Shown here one piece after another: positions 13,101 to 43,000 of a stretch of 64,000 bases of DNA. The position numbers and the translations under genes are program-made. The DNA comes from Lutjanus erythropterus (Eukaryota > Chordata > Actinopteri > Lutjaniformes > Lutjanidae). Every line of letters starts with the position of its first letter. Positions within the stretch are counted from its first letter, which is position 1. Where the stretch lies: NCBI GenBank assembly GCA_020091685.1, contig CM034603.1, forward strand, positions 35,588,186-35,652,185, given 5' to 3'. Below the pieces are notes generated by a model. That model saw only the letters and a list, made by a program, of their open reading frames with translations, ran no database searches and had not been told where the DNA came from.

Positions 13101-14142
13101 TCAGATGTTGGCCTGATTATACATTTTAAACTCTGCTCTCGAATCAGAAAATGTTAGGCGATAGGATTTGGGATTTTTCCTGCACTATTAAAAAAAATTC
13201 CAATGGAATTTAGTGTAATCAACTCATCTTTTCTCATTAATGTAACATAAATATATGTTTAATTTGTTCAAGTTAACAGGACTTTAAGATTCTAGTGTAA
13301 GTATATATAAATCTTTTGGTGTGAAAAAATAAATTTATGCACGAATGCACTAAGCAGAGATCAATGAACTCATTAAATTTAGTTTCTGAAGAAACATCAT
13401 CAGCATGTTAAAAGACTTCCCAGCATGCATTGTGTGAGTTAAAGGGATAGTTCACCCAAAAATGAAAATTCAGTCATTATCTACTCACCCTCATGTGGAT
13501 TGAAGGTCAGGTTTAGTTTTTTAGTCCATAAAACACTGCTGGAGTTTCACAGGAAAACAGTGTTGGATAATCTCCAAAACAATGGAAGTGAATGGTGACC
13601 AGTTTTAAAACCTAAAAAAACCCCAACAGAGTAAAAACATAAAATGTTTCCATACTGCTCATCTGGTGTAATCCAAGTCTCCTAAAGCCCCAACACGCAA
13701 AGTTGACTAAAAAAATGCATTTTTTCAAATTAAATTATTTTAACCTAAAATTTTAAGGCAGCCCAGTCACTAGCTTTTTTGAGTTAGAACAACTTGTTAA
13801 TTTTGGTCCAGCTGATAGAAGACGTATGATAACCTCGGTGTCCTCCTGTCCTTGCAGTGTTTCTATGTGCCCAGGTGCCAGAGGGACAGCGCCGCCATGC
13901 ACGTCATGATTATGAACATCTCAGAGCGTCTGAAGGTGAACCAGCAGGTCCCTTGTTACTACGACCCCAGCGAGCAGCAGGAGACGGTCCTCCTGACCCG
14001 CCTATACGACCATGGCGTCATCTTCCACTCGCTGCTGTGGCCCTCCTGCATGCTCACGGGAGGGGCGCTCATCATCGTCATGGTGAAGCTCACGCAGTAC
14101 CTCTCCAGGCTGTGCGAGGAGATAGGGAAGATCAAGAGGTGA
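10150..14142 (+). CDS. kcnmb2: BK channel accessory subunit beta-2, four coding exons
   Basis: Auxiliary subunit of the Slo1 (BK) calcium-activated potassium channel; it sits in the plasma membrane with both ends inside the cell. Coding exons are 10150-10208, 12414-12584, 12839-13034 and 13858-14142, all with GT-AG borders and matching phases (2, 2, 0), giving 236 residues against 235 in human KCNMB2. Visible parts: a short N-terminal inactivation peptide starting MFFVAG, the motif [22 protein letters not shown]1 about residues 48-71, an extracellular loop with the eight family cysteines and N-glycosylation sequons (NST, NCS, NNT), and TM2 about 196-219 ([20 protein letters not shown]) followed by [11 protein letters not shown]. 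Exon 1 is assigned because its frame, its donor and an initial MF peptide fit the family; it is the least certain exon. Intron 1 carries a Tc1-like element. Assignment to beta-2 rests on the sequence and on its place upstream of pik3ca. Confidence 0.92.
10300..10520. mobile_element. Fragment of palindromic element (family shared with 16395, 30765 and 41512)
   Basis: Shared core includes CCAGAAATCATGACC, TAATCCACAGGCCTTGTTGT and GAGCAGTTTCATGTA, also present in the other three copies. Confidence 0.65.
11183..12195 (+). mobile_element. Tc1/mariner-family DNA transposon, degenerate, in kcnmb2 intron 1
   Basis: The ends are imperfect inverted repeats: TACACTGATCAGGCATAAC at 11183 and its near complement ending at 12195, extending into GTGGTCATAATGTTATG. 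TA dinucleotides flank both ends, as expected for the TA target duplication of this superfamily. The element is about 1.0 kb, shorter than complete teleost Tc1 copies, because the transposase is internally deleted. Confidence 0.92.
11333..12160 (+). pseudogene. Tc1-like transposase, inactive (stop, frameshift, internal deletion)
   Basis: The reading frame opens with [14 protein letters not shown] at 11333, stops at TAA 11477-11479, shifts frame, then continues in an open frame from about 11557. It contains helix-turn-helix-like sequence ([12 protein letters not shown]), the first catalytic aspartate in WSDESRF and the second in [10 protein letters not shown]. After CHKAKMVQ the sequence jumps to the normal C-terminal end (QQKGDQPN). 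The stretch with the third acidic residue of the DD34E triad is therefore missing, and the element cannot move by itself. Confidence 0.9.
13439..13722. mobile_element. TTAA-flanked MITE, truncated copy in kcnmb2 intron 3
   Basis: It begins TTAAAGGGATAGTTCACCC and continues CATTATCTACTCACCCTCAT, nearly identical to the complete copy at 47166-47569. The right end is missing. Confidence 0.85.
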
Positions 14143-14738
14143 AACAGCAGCAGCTGTGAAAGCCAAGCATTTGGCGGTTTGGTGACGGACATATGACATG
14201 AAAGGGATTGTCGGAACCAAAACGACCTTTCTGTGACCTCTTGCAAACCCTCTTCTTCCGCTGAGACGTCTTGAGCAGCTGACTTTCACTCCGGATCGAG
14301 GATGTGACTGTTTATAAAAGTGAACTGAATGTTCCAAGGTGGAAACCGTCAGACACTGTAACAGGCTCTTATGTAGAGAAAACTATGACTGGATTTTGCA
14401 TGGCGTCAAAGCATCGTAAAATGTTTTATGGGTTCTTGTTTACAAGAGTTTGTCACACTTGTAATCTTTAAAATGGCATATTATGAGCATGTGCTTGCTA
14501 TGTCACATATGATATACATGACAATACCAAAGTATATTCAAAGTGACAGGGAAAACACTGCTGTCTGTCTGAAAATATCCCCCAATAATATGTGTCGCTC
14601 TCTCGTAATGCGTTGTCTGTTTATGAATGAACATAAGGAATATGGAAGCTTACATGATTTTCTTTCTGTCATGATGCTGGAAAAACTATTGTGGAAAATT
14701 CAGCTCACAAAACCACCATAAACATGTAAATGCCTAGT

Positions 14739-15080
14739 ATTTAAAGGGATAGATCGGATTGTTTGAAGTGGTGGTATTTATCCGTAGATGGCGGTTCTTC
14801 AGTTTGTAGAAGAAGAGCTGTGGACGGGATCAACAAATATTATTTTAACCAGTTAAAAAAAGGCCTACCTAAAAATTGCACATATTTTGAAAACTCTACT
14901 TTATTGACACGTCATAACACAATGTATACTTTGTAGATTTATAGGAAACACCTGCCTGGTTTTACCATGTAAAGCTTAAAGTCAGAAAAATTCATTCTGA
15001 TGCCAGATTCCAGGGAGTTTCCTCATCAACACAGCAACTTCTTTATCCACCTCCAGGTTATCTGATAAATTAGAACAGCA
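14739..15080. mobile_element. Partial TTAA-type element (family of 39264-40534)
   Basis: It starts TTTAAAGGGATAGATCGGATTG and continues with GGACGGGATCAAC and AAAAAAGGCCTACCTAAAAA, matching the left half of the complete copy (GGACAGGGTCAGC, AAAAAAGGTCCACCTAAAAA). No right end is seen. Confidence 0.6.
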
Positions 15081-15256
15081 ATTTAATGCTCCCATTGTGT
15101 GGTGATTTGGTAATATGTTTTTTTGTAGTCACACACTGTGGCCCTACAGCTAAAACAAATGATCATCTCTGCAGGATATAGAAGCTCCTCTGATGGCTGC
15201 ACAATCTTCTCAAATTAGTTTGCTTCATTTGAGGGTTTAGAAAGTGCTAAGCTATA

Positions 15257-15538
15257 AGGCTGCACAGTTAATCTAAATATTATCAAAATTACAATATGGC
15301 CAAGTGCAATATCCAAATTGCAGAAACAGCAATTTTTTGATAAAGGAAAAATGTGACAAAAAAGCATTATAATGAAGTACTGTAATGCTGCAGAGATGCT
15401 CTGGCCTTTTTTGGTACAGACCCCAACAAATCTCATCATCAGCTTTTTTCAGTGAAAATTAAAATTGTGATGAATATTACAATGGCTGTCAAAATGATTG
15501 CAATAGGAGTTTTTTTTTAATCATATTGTGTAGCTCTA
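15257..15538. mobile_element. Dispersed element with GGCTGCAC ends, copy 1
   Basis: Shares TATGGCCAAGTGCAATATCCAA, TAATGCTGCAGAGATG and CAGACCCCAACAAAT with 18775-19136 and 20337-20800. The left end reads AAGGCTGCACAGTTAAT. It is non-coding. Confidence 0.75.
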
Positions 15539-15936
15539 ATCAAAACACATTTTTTGAAGAATATTGCTGTCCTAGAACAGTTTTTTTCCCCCAAACCGTT
15601 TCGTAAACTGACATAAATTAGACCCCCTTTTGATAAGATTTTGTCCCAGGGTCCCCGATCTGATGGGATGTGATTGGCTCATTAGATATTTGTATTAAAG
15701 TAGCTGGTGAGTGTATACGCTAAACTTTATTTGAACAGGGATGGATGTGCAGAATTTCCTGTCCAGACAATAACCACTGAACATTAACATTTATTGTGCT
15801 GCTATTGATTTCTTCCTCTGCTCATGACCTTGGCCTTTAACTTCCCACTGAGCTCCACTGAAATGTTATGTCGTTTTAACAAGCAGAGAAAACACAAGGA
15901 CTTGGGTAGAAGCAAAAAAAAAAAAGAAGATCTGCG

Positions 15937-16153
15937 ATGGAATTAATGAATCCTGCATCTATCAGTAGTACTTTTTGTCCGGGGGCTCCATCCAGACGCA
16001 CACTGCTGGTGAAAGAATCTGCTCTGGGCTCAGCGTATGACCCTCTGTCGCAACACAGCAGCAACTCTGGCGCAGTTTTTGTCACAAGCTCTTCTTTCAC
16101 ATCCTGTCTAGGGAAGCCCATTTCCGCCAGTAAAAGAAACAAACATCCCCATG
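15937..16153 (+). other. Unassigned exon-like open frame
   Basis: ATG at 15937 opens a frame of about 72 codons (MELMNPASISSTFCPG...) that reaches a very good donor, CCCCATG/GTAAGT at 16154. The opposite strand is also open across it. Base composition is higher in GC than the flanks. I recognise no domain and see no partner exon, so it may be chance or a fragment of another sequence. Confidence 0.2.
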
Positions 16154-16159
16154 GTAAGT

Positions 16160-17495
16160 CAGAAAAAGTCATATTATAATATAGAAAATAGAAATGGTGT
16201 GATAAAAGTCACAATTATTAGATAAGAAAGTAAAAATCATGAGATTAAAAAGTCATAGTTATGAGATAGACAGTCTGCATCATTGGTTCCCAAACTAGAG
16301 TTTGAGTCGGTTCACACAGGGGGTCCCTGAGGCTTCATCTGCTCTGAGGATGTCAAAATTAGATTTGCACATGTCAAAGAGACGATTAATATAATAAATA
16401 TAATCCACAGGCCTCGTTGTGAACAGCTTCATGTAGGAACTACTTACTTCCCCGTAGGAAGAAGGTAGTTCCGATAAATTCTACAGTAGAAAGAAAACAG
16501 TTCCTGCATGAAACTGCTCAGTCTGTGGTTTATCTTGAGTAACTGGGTCGTGATTCCTGGAAAGAGACTTTGCTGTTGAGTTTTTCAAAGGTATTTTTTT
16601 TCTTGGTGCTTTGAGAATCACAAGCCGAACGTCATCTAGTTATACTGGAGAGAAGGCAGACACATTTATTATGAGCTAAAGTGATTGATATGAGATTTTA
16701 AAAAGTCCTAATTAGGAGATAGGAAGTTGAAACTATGAGGGAAAAAAGTCATAATTATGATAAAAAATGTCATAATAGTAAAATAGAAAGTCTAAACTAT
16801 GAGACAAAAAGTTACAATCATTAGATGAAACGCCATAATCATGAGCTAATCATAATTAGGAGATTTATAGGATAAACAGTCATAATTACGATATAGAAAG
16901 TCTAAATTATGAGAATTAAAATTGACAATCATGAGATAAAAAGTCTAAATTATGAGATAAAAAGCTCTAATCATGAGATACAAAGTCATAACTATTAGGT
17001 TAGACGTCATAATTTTGAGACAGAAAGTCTAAATCATGACATAAAAAAGTTATAATTATGAAAAAAGTCAGTCATGAGACAACAAGTTGACAAAAAGACA
17101 TAATTATGATAGAATGTCTCAATTATGACATGAAAAATCATAATTATGATATAGAAAGTCTAAATTATGAGATAAAAAAGTTATTCAAAAAAGTCACAAT
17201 TATGAGTCATAATTATGAAAAAACATAATTATTAGACAACCAGTCAAAATTATGGGACAAAAAGTCATATGACGGTAGGTCTAAATTATGAAATAAAGTT
17301 ATAATCATGAGAGAAAAGTCACAATTATGAGACAGTCCTAATTATGATGGAAAGTCTAAATTATGAGACAGAGACTCTAGATTATGGGAAGTCATAATTA
17401 AAAGCTGACTTTTTAACTCATAATTTGGACTTTAACTTTTTATATCACAATTGAGACTTTCTCATAATTTAGACTTTTTATGTCATAATTATGAC
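16160..17495. repeat. AT-rich degenerate tandem array ending in an inverted copy
   Basis: Units of about 18-21 bp resembling AAAGTCATAATTATGAGATA and GAAAGTCTAAATTATGAGAT run from about 16160 (interrupted by 16281-16660) to about 17400. They are followed by the complementary form (CATAATTTAGACTTTTTATG, CATAATTATGAC) at 17405-17495. Confidence 0.9.
16395..16660. mobile_element. Palindromic element copy inside the AT-rich array
   Basis: Complementary arms: GAACAGCTTCATGTAGGAACTAC and TTCCTGCATGAAACTGCTCA. The core matches the 30765 and 41512 copies (CTGGAAAGAGACTTTG, TTCAAAGGTA). Confidence 0.7.
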
Positions 17496-17630
17496 ATTAG
17501 CATGGAGATATTTTTTTTTCTTTTACTGTCCTCATTACCATTTGAAGAAAACAGTGAAACAACAAGCGGTTTCCCCTGAATTCCCCAGTCTCATCTCATG
17601 ACAAATGTTTTCTCTTCCATCTCTCTCAGC

Positions 17631-17637
<7 letters not shown>

Positions 17638-17723
<86 letters not shown>
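17638..17723. repeat. Compound microsatellite (GT)n(GA)n(GT)n
   Basis: A GT run is followed by about 23 GA units (17646-17692) and a second GT run to 17723. It lies immediately upstream of the probable pik3ca leader exon. The purine-only GA strand is the kind of tract that can form triplex or nucleosome-excluding structure. Confidence 0.95.
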
Positions 17724-17724
<1 letters not shown>

Positions 17725-17739
17725 GGAGGGCGGTCCATC

Positions 17740-18117
17740 CATGATGATGAGCCTGCTAGCAGCCCTCGAGCAGCAGCAGGCTAGCCGTGCGGAGCTAGCG
17801 TGCTACCAAACTGTGCTGTTTATTTTCGGGACGCCACGATGAAGAACATCATGAAGTATTATAGACTTATTCCGCTACAGCACATTGACAACATCACCGG
17901 GAGCTAGGGGCGTCTGTTTCTTCACTGTAGCGGGTCTGCGGGGACCCTCCGGTATTATTGTTTGGATGGACTAACGTTAGAGCTAGCTCCCCTGCTTGAG
18001 ACTTCCCGAGCGGGCACGGATGGGATTCACTCAGCTCAGCTAGCCGCTGCTAATGTTCGTGCTGCTGGCTGCTGCTAGCTTCGCGGCTAACCGGTTGGCG
18101 TTAGCTATCTGACACAG
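17740..18117 (+). promoter_or_regulatory. pik3ca: Probable pik3ca promoter/first untranslated exon
   Basis: This segment has more CpG and GC than its surroundings and many short GCTAGC/AGCTAGC motifs. It ends at a possible donor (ACACAG/GTAGCT, GT at 18118). The coding exon is preceded by an acceptor (CTTTCTCACAG/TTGG) at 19713/19714, so an untranslated first exon upstream is required, and this is the only candidate of the right character. The transcription start cannot be placed. The untranslated part of exon 2 would be 19714-19777. Confidence 0.45.
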
Positions 18118-18774
18118 GTAGCTCTCTATTTGTTTTTTTCGTGTTTTGTCATGTGTTCGCTTTTACTTATAATCACAACACCTTCCCAGATACTCACACG
18201 ACAAACTGTCGGGTCAGGTCCCTTTACTGTAATAACGCCAGACTGACATTAGCTCCTGTATCAGTCGAGGTTTTCATATTATAAATGACATTGATCTGCT
18301 TAGTGAACTTGGCTAGCATGGTTAGCTAGCTAGCGAGGAAACAACACCTAACGTTAACCCACCAGGCAGCTGCATTTATAACCCAAATCAGTCGAGGTTG
18401 ACTGTCAAAACTAGGCTAAAAGCTAAACTTTAGCACTGTTAGACACATTTAACTGAAGTGTTGGTAATGCTTTTTGGCTAACACGTTTGTTTACAGGATT
18501 TCGAAGTCCTTTCAAGCGACATTCAGTTCATTGCTGCCCTGTTTGAGTTAGCATGAGTTATTTTAACATCAACTCACTGAATCGAAAGTTTTTGTCATAT
18601 TTATTTGTCTCTGATGTGATGACAACTTTAGGTGCTCATGATAAATACAAAGAAAAGTATTTGATTACTGAAAGTTACAGATAAAGTAAAGCAGCTAACT
18701 TGTCATGAGTATGTTTCTGCTACTCGTCTGTCAACTTCACATATTTGTTATGCGCAATATGGTGAGCTCAGACC

Positions 18775-19136
18775 AGGGCTGCACAATTAATCGCAATTGC
18801 AATAAAATCTTAATATGGCCAAGTGCAATTTCCAAGTCGCAAGTTTTTGAAAGAGCAAAAATGAATGAGAAAACATCATAGCATCATAATGAGGTACTGT
18901 ATTGCTGCATAGATGATCTGTCCCAAAAAATGTTGTTCTCCAGATAAAAGAAAACATGTTTGTTTGGTATAGACCTCAGTAAATGTCACATCATCACCAT
19001 TTAAATATAGTTTTTTCAGTGAACATGAAAATTGTAACTCAAAACTGATCATTTACACTAATCAAGTCACGTATCACAATCACAATTTCAGTCAGAAAAA
19101 TTGTAATGTGACTTTTTTACCAATTCATGCAGCCCC
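18775..19136. mobile_element. Dispersed element with AGGGCTGCAC ends, copy 2
   Basis: AGGGCTGCACAATTAATCGC at the left and CATGCAGCCCC at the right form an inverted terminal repeat. The interior is like copies 1 and 3. Located in the first pik3ca intron. Confidence 0.8.
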
Positions 19137-19285
19137 AGCTCAAACACACTAAAGCAATATATGGTACAGTGGTCTTATTGGTATTAGCGTGTTAAATACT
19201 AAAGTTTTTATGACATTTATGGCAAGCCTTGTGAAATTGGGTTACACCCCAGAGTGTTTATTAAGCATTTTTATATGCTGTCACT

Positions 19286-19600
19286 CAGAGCTGCAACAAT
19301 TAATCGATTAGTTGTGAACTATTAAATTAGTATGCAAATATTTTGACACTCGATTATGGTATGAGTCATTTTTAAAGAAAAATTTCTGCTTCCACCTGCT
19401 TAAATGTGAATATTTTCTGGTTTCCTCCGTCCTCTTTGACAGTAACCCGAATTTCTTGGAGTTGTGGACAAAACAAGACATTTGAGGATGACAGTTTGGG
19501 TTTTGGGAGACACTGATCAACATTTTATGGATCAAACAACAAATGTGTAATTTATAAAATAAATGATAGATTAATGATAATGTGGTTAGTTGCAGCCTTA
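19286..19600. mobile_element. MITE with AGAGCTGCAAC ends, copy 1
   Basis: The left end AGAGCTGCAACAATTAATCG and right end AGTTGCAGCCTTA are complementary. The interior (AATGTGAATATTTTCTGGTTT, GACAAAACAAGACATTTG) matches 35942-36286. Confidence 0.85.
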
Positions 19601-19777
19601 CTGTCACTATTTGGCTGTACCATCATATAAGCCAAATATTTACCACAAGCATTTTGTGTTATTGTGCACAGGTCAGTGGTTCTTATATAATCTTGTTTCC
19701 TTCTTTCTCACAGTTGGTTGACATCGCTCATCTGATAATTACCAGGCTCTGAAAAGAGCGGATTTGCTGGCACAACC

Positions 19778-38623
<18,846 letters not shown>

Positions 38624-39263
38624 AATGACGGCTAAAACGAGAGAGGAGTAAAGCACGGTGGCGATCACAGCACACTAAGAACCAAAAGAATAGCGAGAAG
38701 TGAGCGAGGTATCCTCGCAAACACACTAAGGCCTGGTTAATACTTCTGCCAGCGTGTGACTCTGAAACATCACCTGCCGGCGCCCCACTAAGGGTGATCA
38801 GAAAGGACTGTTTCAGGGGCATGAAGCCTAAATTTTCCTGTTTGTACAGGTTTCTGAATCTCTTCTCCCTGCACTATGAACTTAAGAAGCCAGGGTGGAG
38901 TTCTATTTCATCAGTCTTCTTCATAGGAACTAAAGTGTAATGGACCTCGACTGCGTTAGCCTTCCTCATGTGAAAAAACTATGGACAAATTTTTATTTTT
39001 CTTATATATTTTTTTTTTTATTCCTTTCAGTACATCTACAACCATCAGCATTAAGAAAGGAACATCATGAAGTGGTATACCATGAGCACAGCTGGCGTTT
39101 TCTAATGATGAACTGACAGAGCGTAACCGCATATTTCCACTACCTATTTTAGAACTGATGAAGACGGGGGAGGTATCGGCCGTGCAACCAGGCCAGCTGA
39201 GACTAAATGAAAGGGACAATGAGAAGCCTGGCGGGCGGGTGCGCACAAACTCTCGTTTACCCC

Positions 39264-40534
39264 TTAAGGGGATAGTTTGGATTATTTGATGCGTGGTTAT
39301 GTGAGGTACTTGTCGATAGTCAGTTTATTAGCTGCAATAGTTGGCGGTCAGCACGCCCTCAGTTTGGAGAATCAGAGAGAAGTAACAGCATGGAAGCTAA
39401 AACATTTTACTGCTGTGGACAGGGTCAGCCACAAAAGCTATCACAGCCACTTAAAAAAGGTCCACCTAAAAAAAAAACTCCATATCTGTTTAAGTGTGCA
39501 TTATGTTTTCACTGATTAACTTTGCAGTCAGACAGCCTTTTCTGATGGGAAACTGCTGGTTTGGAGAGAGAGAGATATTTTGCAACCAAACTCCATGGAT
39601 AAAATGAGGAATTTTACCTCACAGAGAACACAGGGGTTGCTGGTCTACCGCTGCCTTGATCTGTTAGTTTGTGTTGTTGTGCGACTTCGGCAGGGCTGCT
39701 CCCTGAAAGTGCAAGTCGACTGAGATTCTTCCAGTTGAGAGTTAGATACATTTTGTTTAGACACAAAAAGCTGTTTCATTGTTTTCGCCAAACTCACCAG
39801 ACTCCCTTTGCAAAATTGTACAATTTTAAATGCAGTCAGCTTCAATCAAACGTGTAAGAAACAAAATAAAACTCACCAAAACTCTTGGTTCGTATTTCCG
39901 GGAGTCACCAGCTCTCACTCGGTTGAAATAAGCTCTCAGCTCACGATGTGCAGAAGCGTCCAGCATGCAGCACAGGTTAAATGCTGCAGTGGGCGACGGC
40001 ACAGCGGCAGCCCTGCCTGAGCCGGTGCCCCACGGCGTGATGGACGCACACTTTTACTTTCTCTGGCTGTGAGAGAATCTGATGTTTTCACATCACAGAT
40101 GGTGAAAAAGGCATTAAAACACAAGTCTTACTGGTAAAACATACCTATGTTGGCCGATACAGGAATTTAGTGTGACACACAATTCTGGTTTGGGAACGGC
40201 TCTAGATGATCTGTGAGGTAAAATGACTGATTTCACCTCTGGAGTTTGGTTGGTTTAGAGAGAGCAATATTTAGCTTATATAATGACAATTTCTAGTCAC
40301 AAAAGGCTCTGATGGCAAAGTAAAGCAGTGAAAATATTCTAAATACACTTCAACTTATATTTTCTTAAGGTGGACCTCTCTAAGTTGCTAAAATACCTTT
40401 TGTTGCTGATCCTATACACAGCAGCACATTGCTGTCACTCCTCTCTGCTTCTCCAGACTGGGCCGGCACCTGCTGCAGGTAATAAACTGACTGTCGATGA
40501 CCCCCGCATCAAATAATCCAAACTATCCCTTTAA
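39264..40534. mobile_element. TTAA-flanked inverted-repeat element, 1.27 kb
   Basis: TTAAGGGGATAGTTTGGATT at the left and AATCCAAACTATCCCTTTAA at the right are inverted repeats that extend inward (TCGATAGTCAGTTTATTA against TAATAAACTGACTGTCGATG). TTAA at both ends is the target preference of piggyBac-like transposases. There is no transposase frame. Confidence 0.9.
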
Positions 40535-41202
40535 CAGTCATAGAACACAATCACCAACACTCTTAGTAAAGGACTGACGGAGGACGTGTTGTTAAACACT
40601 TAGCTAGCATTTAACTCTTTTGGGTCAACTGAAATAATGATTTGTAGCCTACAGGCGACGTGTCCTCAGTTCAGACCTCACGTCGCACCAGATAACTGAC
40701 TTTTGTACAGCAGTATATCCTTAGACTTGTATGCATTCGGTGCACATATTCCTTTTTGAGTCTATTTTCTACTGAGCCAAAGTACTAGATGTGTAACCCC
40801 ACTACTCAGCAGTCTTATTTGTTAAAAAAAAAGAAAAGAAAAAAAGTCACTACTATTCCAAGTCTCGTGTGTACTCATAGCACTGATCTCTCCAGTATTT
40901 GTTTTTGTTTTTGTTTTGTCTATCAGTATTATTCTGTCAGATGTTGAGGCACAAATGTCCGTCGTCCACCCCACGCAGTTGGCTGGAGAAACTTTCTTTC
41001 TGCCGGTCAGCTATCATTTGTTTGTTTTTTTTTTGTTTTGTTATTTAGCTGATAAAGGCGATAAACGCAGGGGAAAAGGATGTGCAGTGTTCCTTTTGTG
41101 TGCTGTGCTGTTACTCTATGCAAGTTGTGATCCTAATATGTACTGTAAACTGCAAAAAAAAAAAAAAAGTTGATGTCAGAATGAGGCAAAGAGAGAAACG
41201 CA

Positions 41203-41311
41203 CCCCCCCCCCCCGACATGCTCACGCAGAGCAGCGGCGTGTCAGTGGACTTTGTACAGACAGTACATGGAAGAAAAAACAAAAAAAAACAAATGCTGCA
41301 CTGTAACAGAA

Positions 41312-41343
<32 letters not shown>

Positions 41344-41347
41344 TTCC
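41203..41347. repeat. Poly-C run and (TTC)n repeat
   Basis: Twelve or so C at about 41203 and TTC/TCC repeats at 41308-41347, in the probable pik3ca 3'UTR. Confidence 0.9.
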
Positions 41348-41511
41348 TGACGAAAAGAACTGTGAGAAACGCCTTCGGACCCTGCCTTTTAGCATCTCCT
41401 CACCAGGTTTATATTCGGAGCCTCGATCTAAGCCATCTGTAAAAAGTTGGAGCTGTTGCGTTCTGCGCCTGTCCTCTTGTTCTCGATCACATGACGTACG
41501 ACAGATCATTC

Positions 41512-42268
41512 TAAAGGTACAGTTCTACCAAAAACCAACGGCACGTATTTTTGCTCCGGCCTGTAGTACCATTTATCCATCTAGATCGTTTGGGTGCGAG
41601 CTGTGGATTTTTGAGAATATTGGCTGTCTCTCAAATATTACAGAAGTAGGTGGCACAAGTTGTTTAATTTATTAGGAGTTATCGAATAATAAAGACTAAA
41701 GTTAACTGTCATTTTTAATCTCTGGCTGCAGCGTCTATACAATGTCCACTCCAGTCCAAGATGATGTCTTAAAATGTCTTGTTTTGTCAGTTTAAAACTC
41801 AAATATAGTCAATTTACGGAGAAAAGTGGGAAATCTCCATATTTGAGAACATTTTCTGCCAATTTAGAATGAAAAATCACTTTCATGAATAATCAATTAT
41901 CAAATTAGTTGAATCCTTTTTTGCCACTTGCTCAGTTGGCCAAATGAGTCCCTAGATTTACAACCCAGACAGGGCATTTGACGGGAGAAATCCTTAATGT
42001 TGAGCCCTGGGTGCTCAAGAAAAAGTGAATAGCAAAGTCTCTTTCCAGAAATCATGACCCAGTTACTCAAAATAATCCACAGGCCTTGTTGTGAGCAAGT
42101 TTCATGCAGGAACTACTTTCTTTCCAGTAGATTCTACTGCGGAAAGAAAGTAGTTCTAGTAGATCCAAACCTCTGCAACTCGCACCGAAGCAGTCTAGAT
42201 GGATAAACAGGACTTCAGGCCAGAGGGGAAATATGTATTTTTGATTTTGGGGTGAACTATCCCTTTAA
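41512..42268. mobile_element. Palindromic element with TTAA-like ends
   Basis: CCATCTAGATCGTTTGGGTGCGAG at the left pairs with CTCGCACCGAAGCAGTCTAGATGG at the right. The outer end GTGAACTATCCCTTTAA is like the TTAA elements. An inner hairpin GAACTACTTTCTTTCC/GGAAAGAAAGTAGTTC is present. Confidence 0.85.
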
Positions 42269-43000
42269 AACACCCTCTCTCTCCTCACAGTTGCCATACT
42301 GTCCCAGATCGTGACACCCAGGCAAAGAAAAAATAACCGAAGTGAATTTTTTTTTTCTTTTTTAACCTTCAAAGTGTCTTTCTTTCCCTCCTCCTCTCTT
42401 TTCCTATGATTGTCGCCCTTATGTGTGTAAGAATCCGTCTCGGCAGGTTTTCTCGCCGCACAGACGCATACGTAAGAGGTCAGTAAATGTTCTAGCTTTA
42501 CCAAATGAAACTCAAACGGGGCGGTTGCCTGGACACTCGCGGTCTCAAGGAAACCGACCTCACTCAGATGCATGTGCTTCTGTACGGGCTACAGAGCGGT
42601 GGGCCGGACCCAAAACTGAGAAAAAAAAACTTACACCCCATATACTTTATGGAAGATCTATCTAAATGATTTCCCTTTGTACTTGTTCTGGTTGTTTTCT
42701 CACACTGCATTATGCATGAGGTCCTCAAATATCTATTTGTTTTTGTTTTGTTTGACCTGATGTTGTTTACTTGAATTTCATGTATAGAAATGACCTTGTT
42801 ACTTGTGTGAGGTACAACAAAGTCACAATGAAGGTAACAGATAACTGATAACTGCTACTACATGTGCAAACGCTTTCCTTGAATAACTACAGAGGTAATA
42901 TATTTTTGTATTTTTAAATGTAAGCAAACTCATATATGTAACTGCTAACCAAAAAAAAGAAAAAGAAAAAAGAAAGAGGAATCATGCATAACGTGCACCA

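Larger units (their letters stand above)
14143..17637. other. Between kcnmb2 and pik3ca: kcnmb2 3' region and repeats
   Basis: No protein gene is recognisable. There is no sign of ZMAT3, which is here in mammals. Transposon fragments lie at 14739-15080, 15257-15538 and 16281-16660, and a tandem array at 16160-17495. A short open frame at 15937-16153 is listed separately. Confidence 0.6.

Noticed and set aside
13852-14337. Other frames over the last kcnmb2 exon
   Set aside because: Shadows of the frame that encodes the cysteine-rich loop and TM2.
17535-17738. Minus-strand frame with His-Thr and Ser-Leu runs
   Set aside because: Translation of the GT/GA microsatellite.
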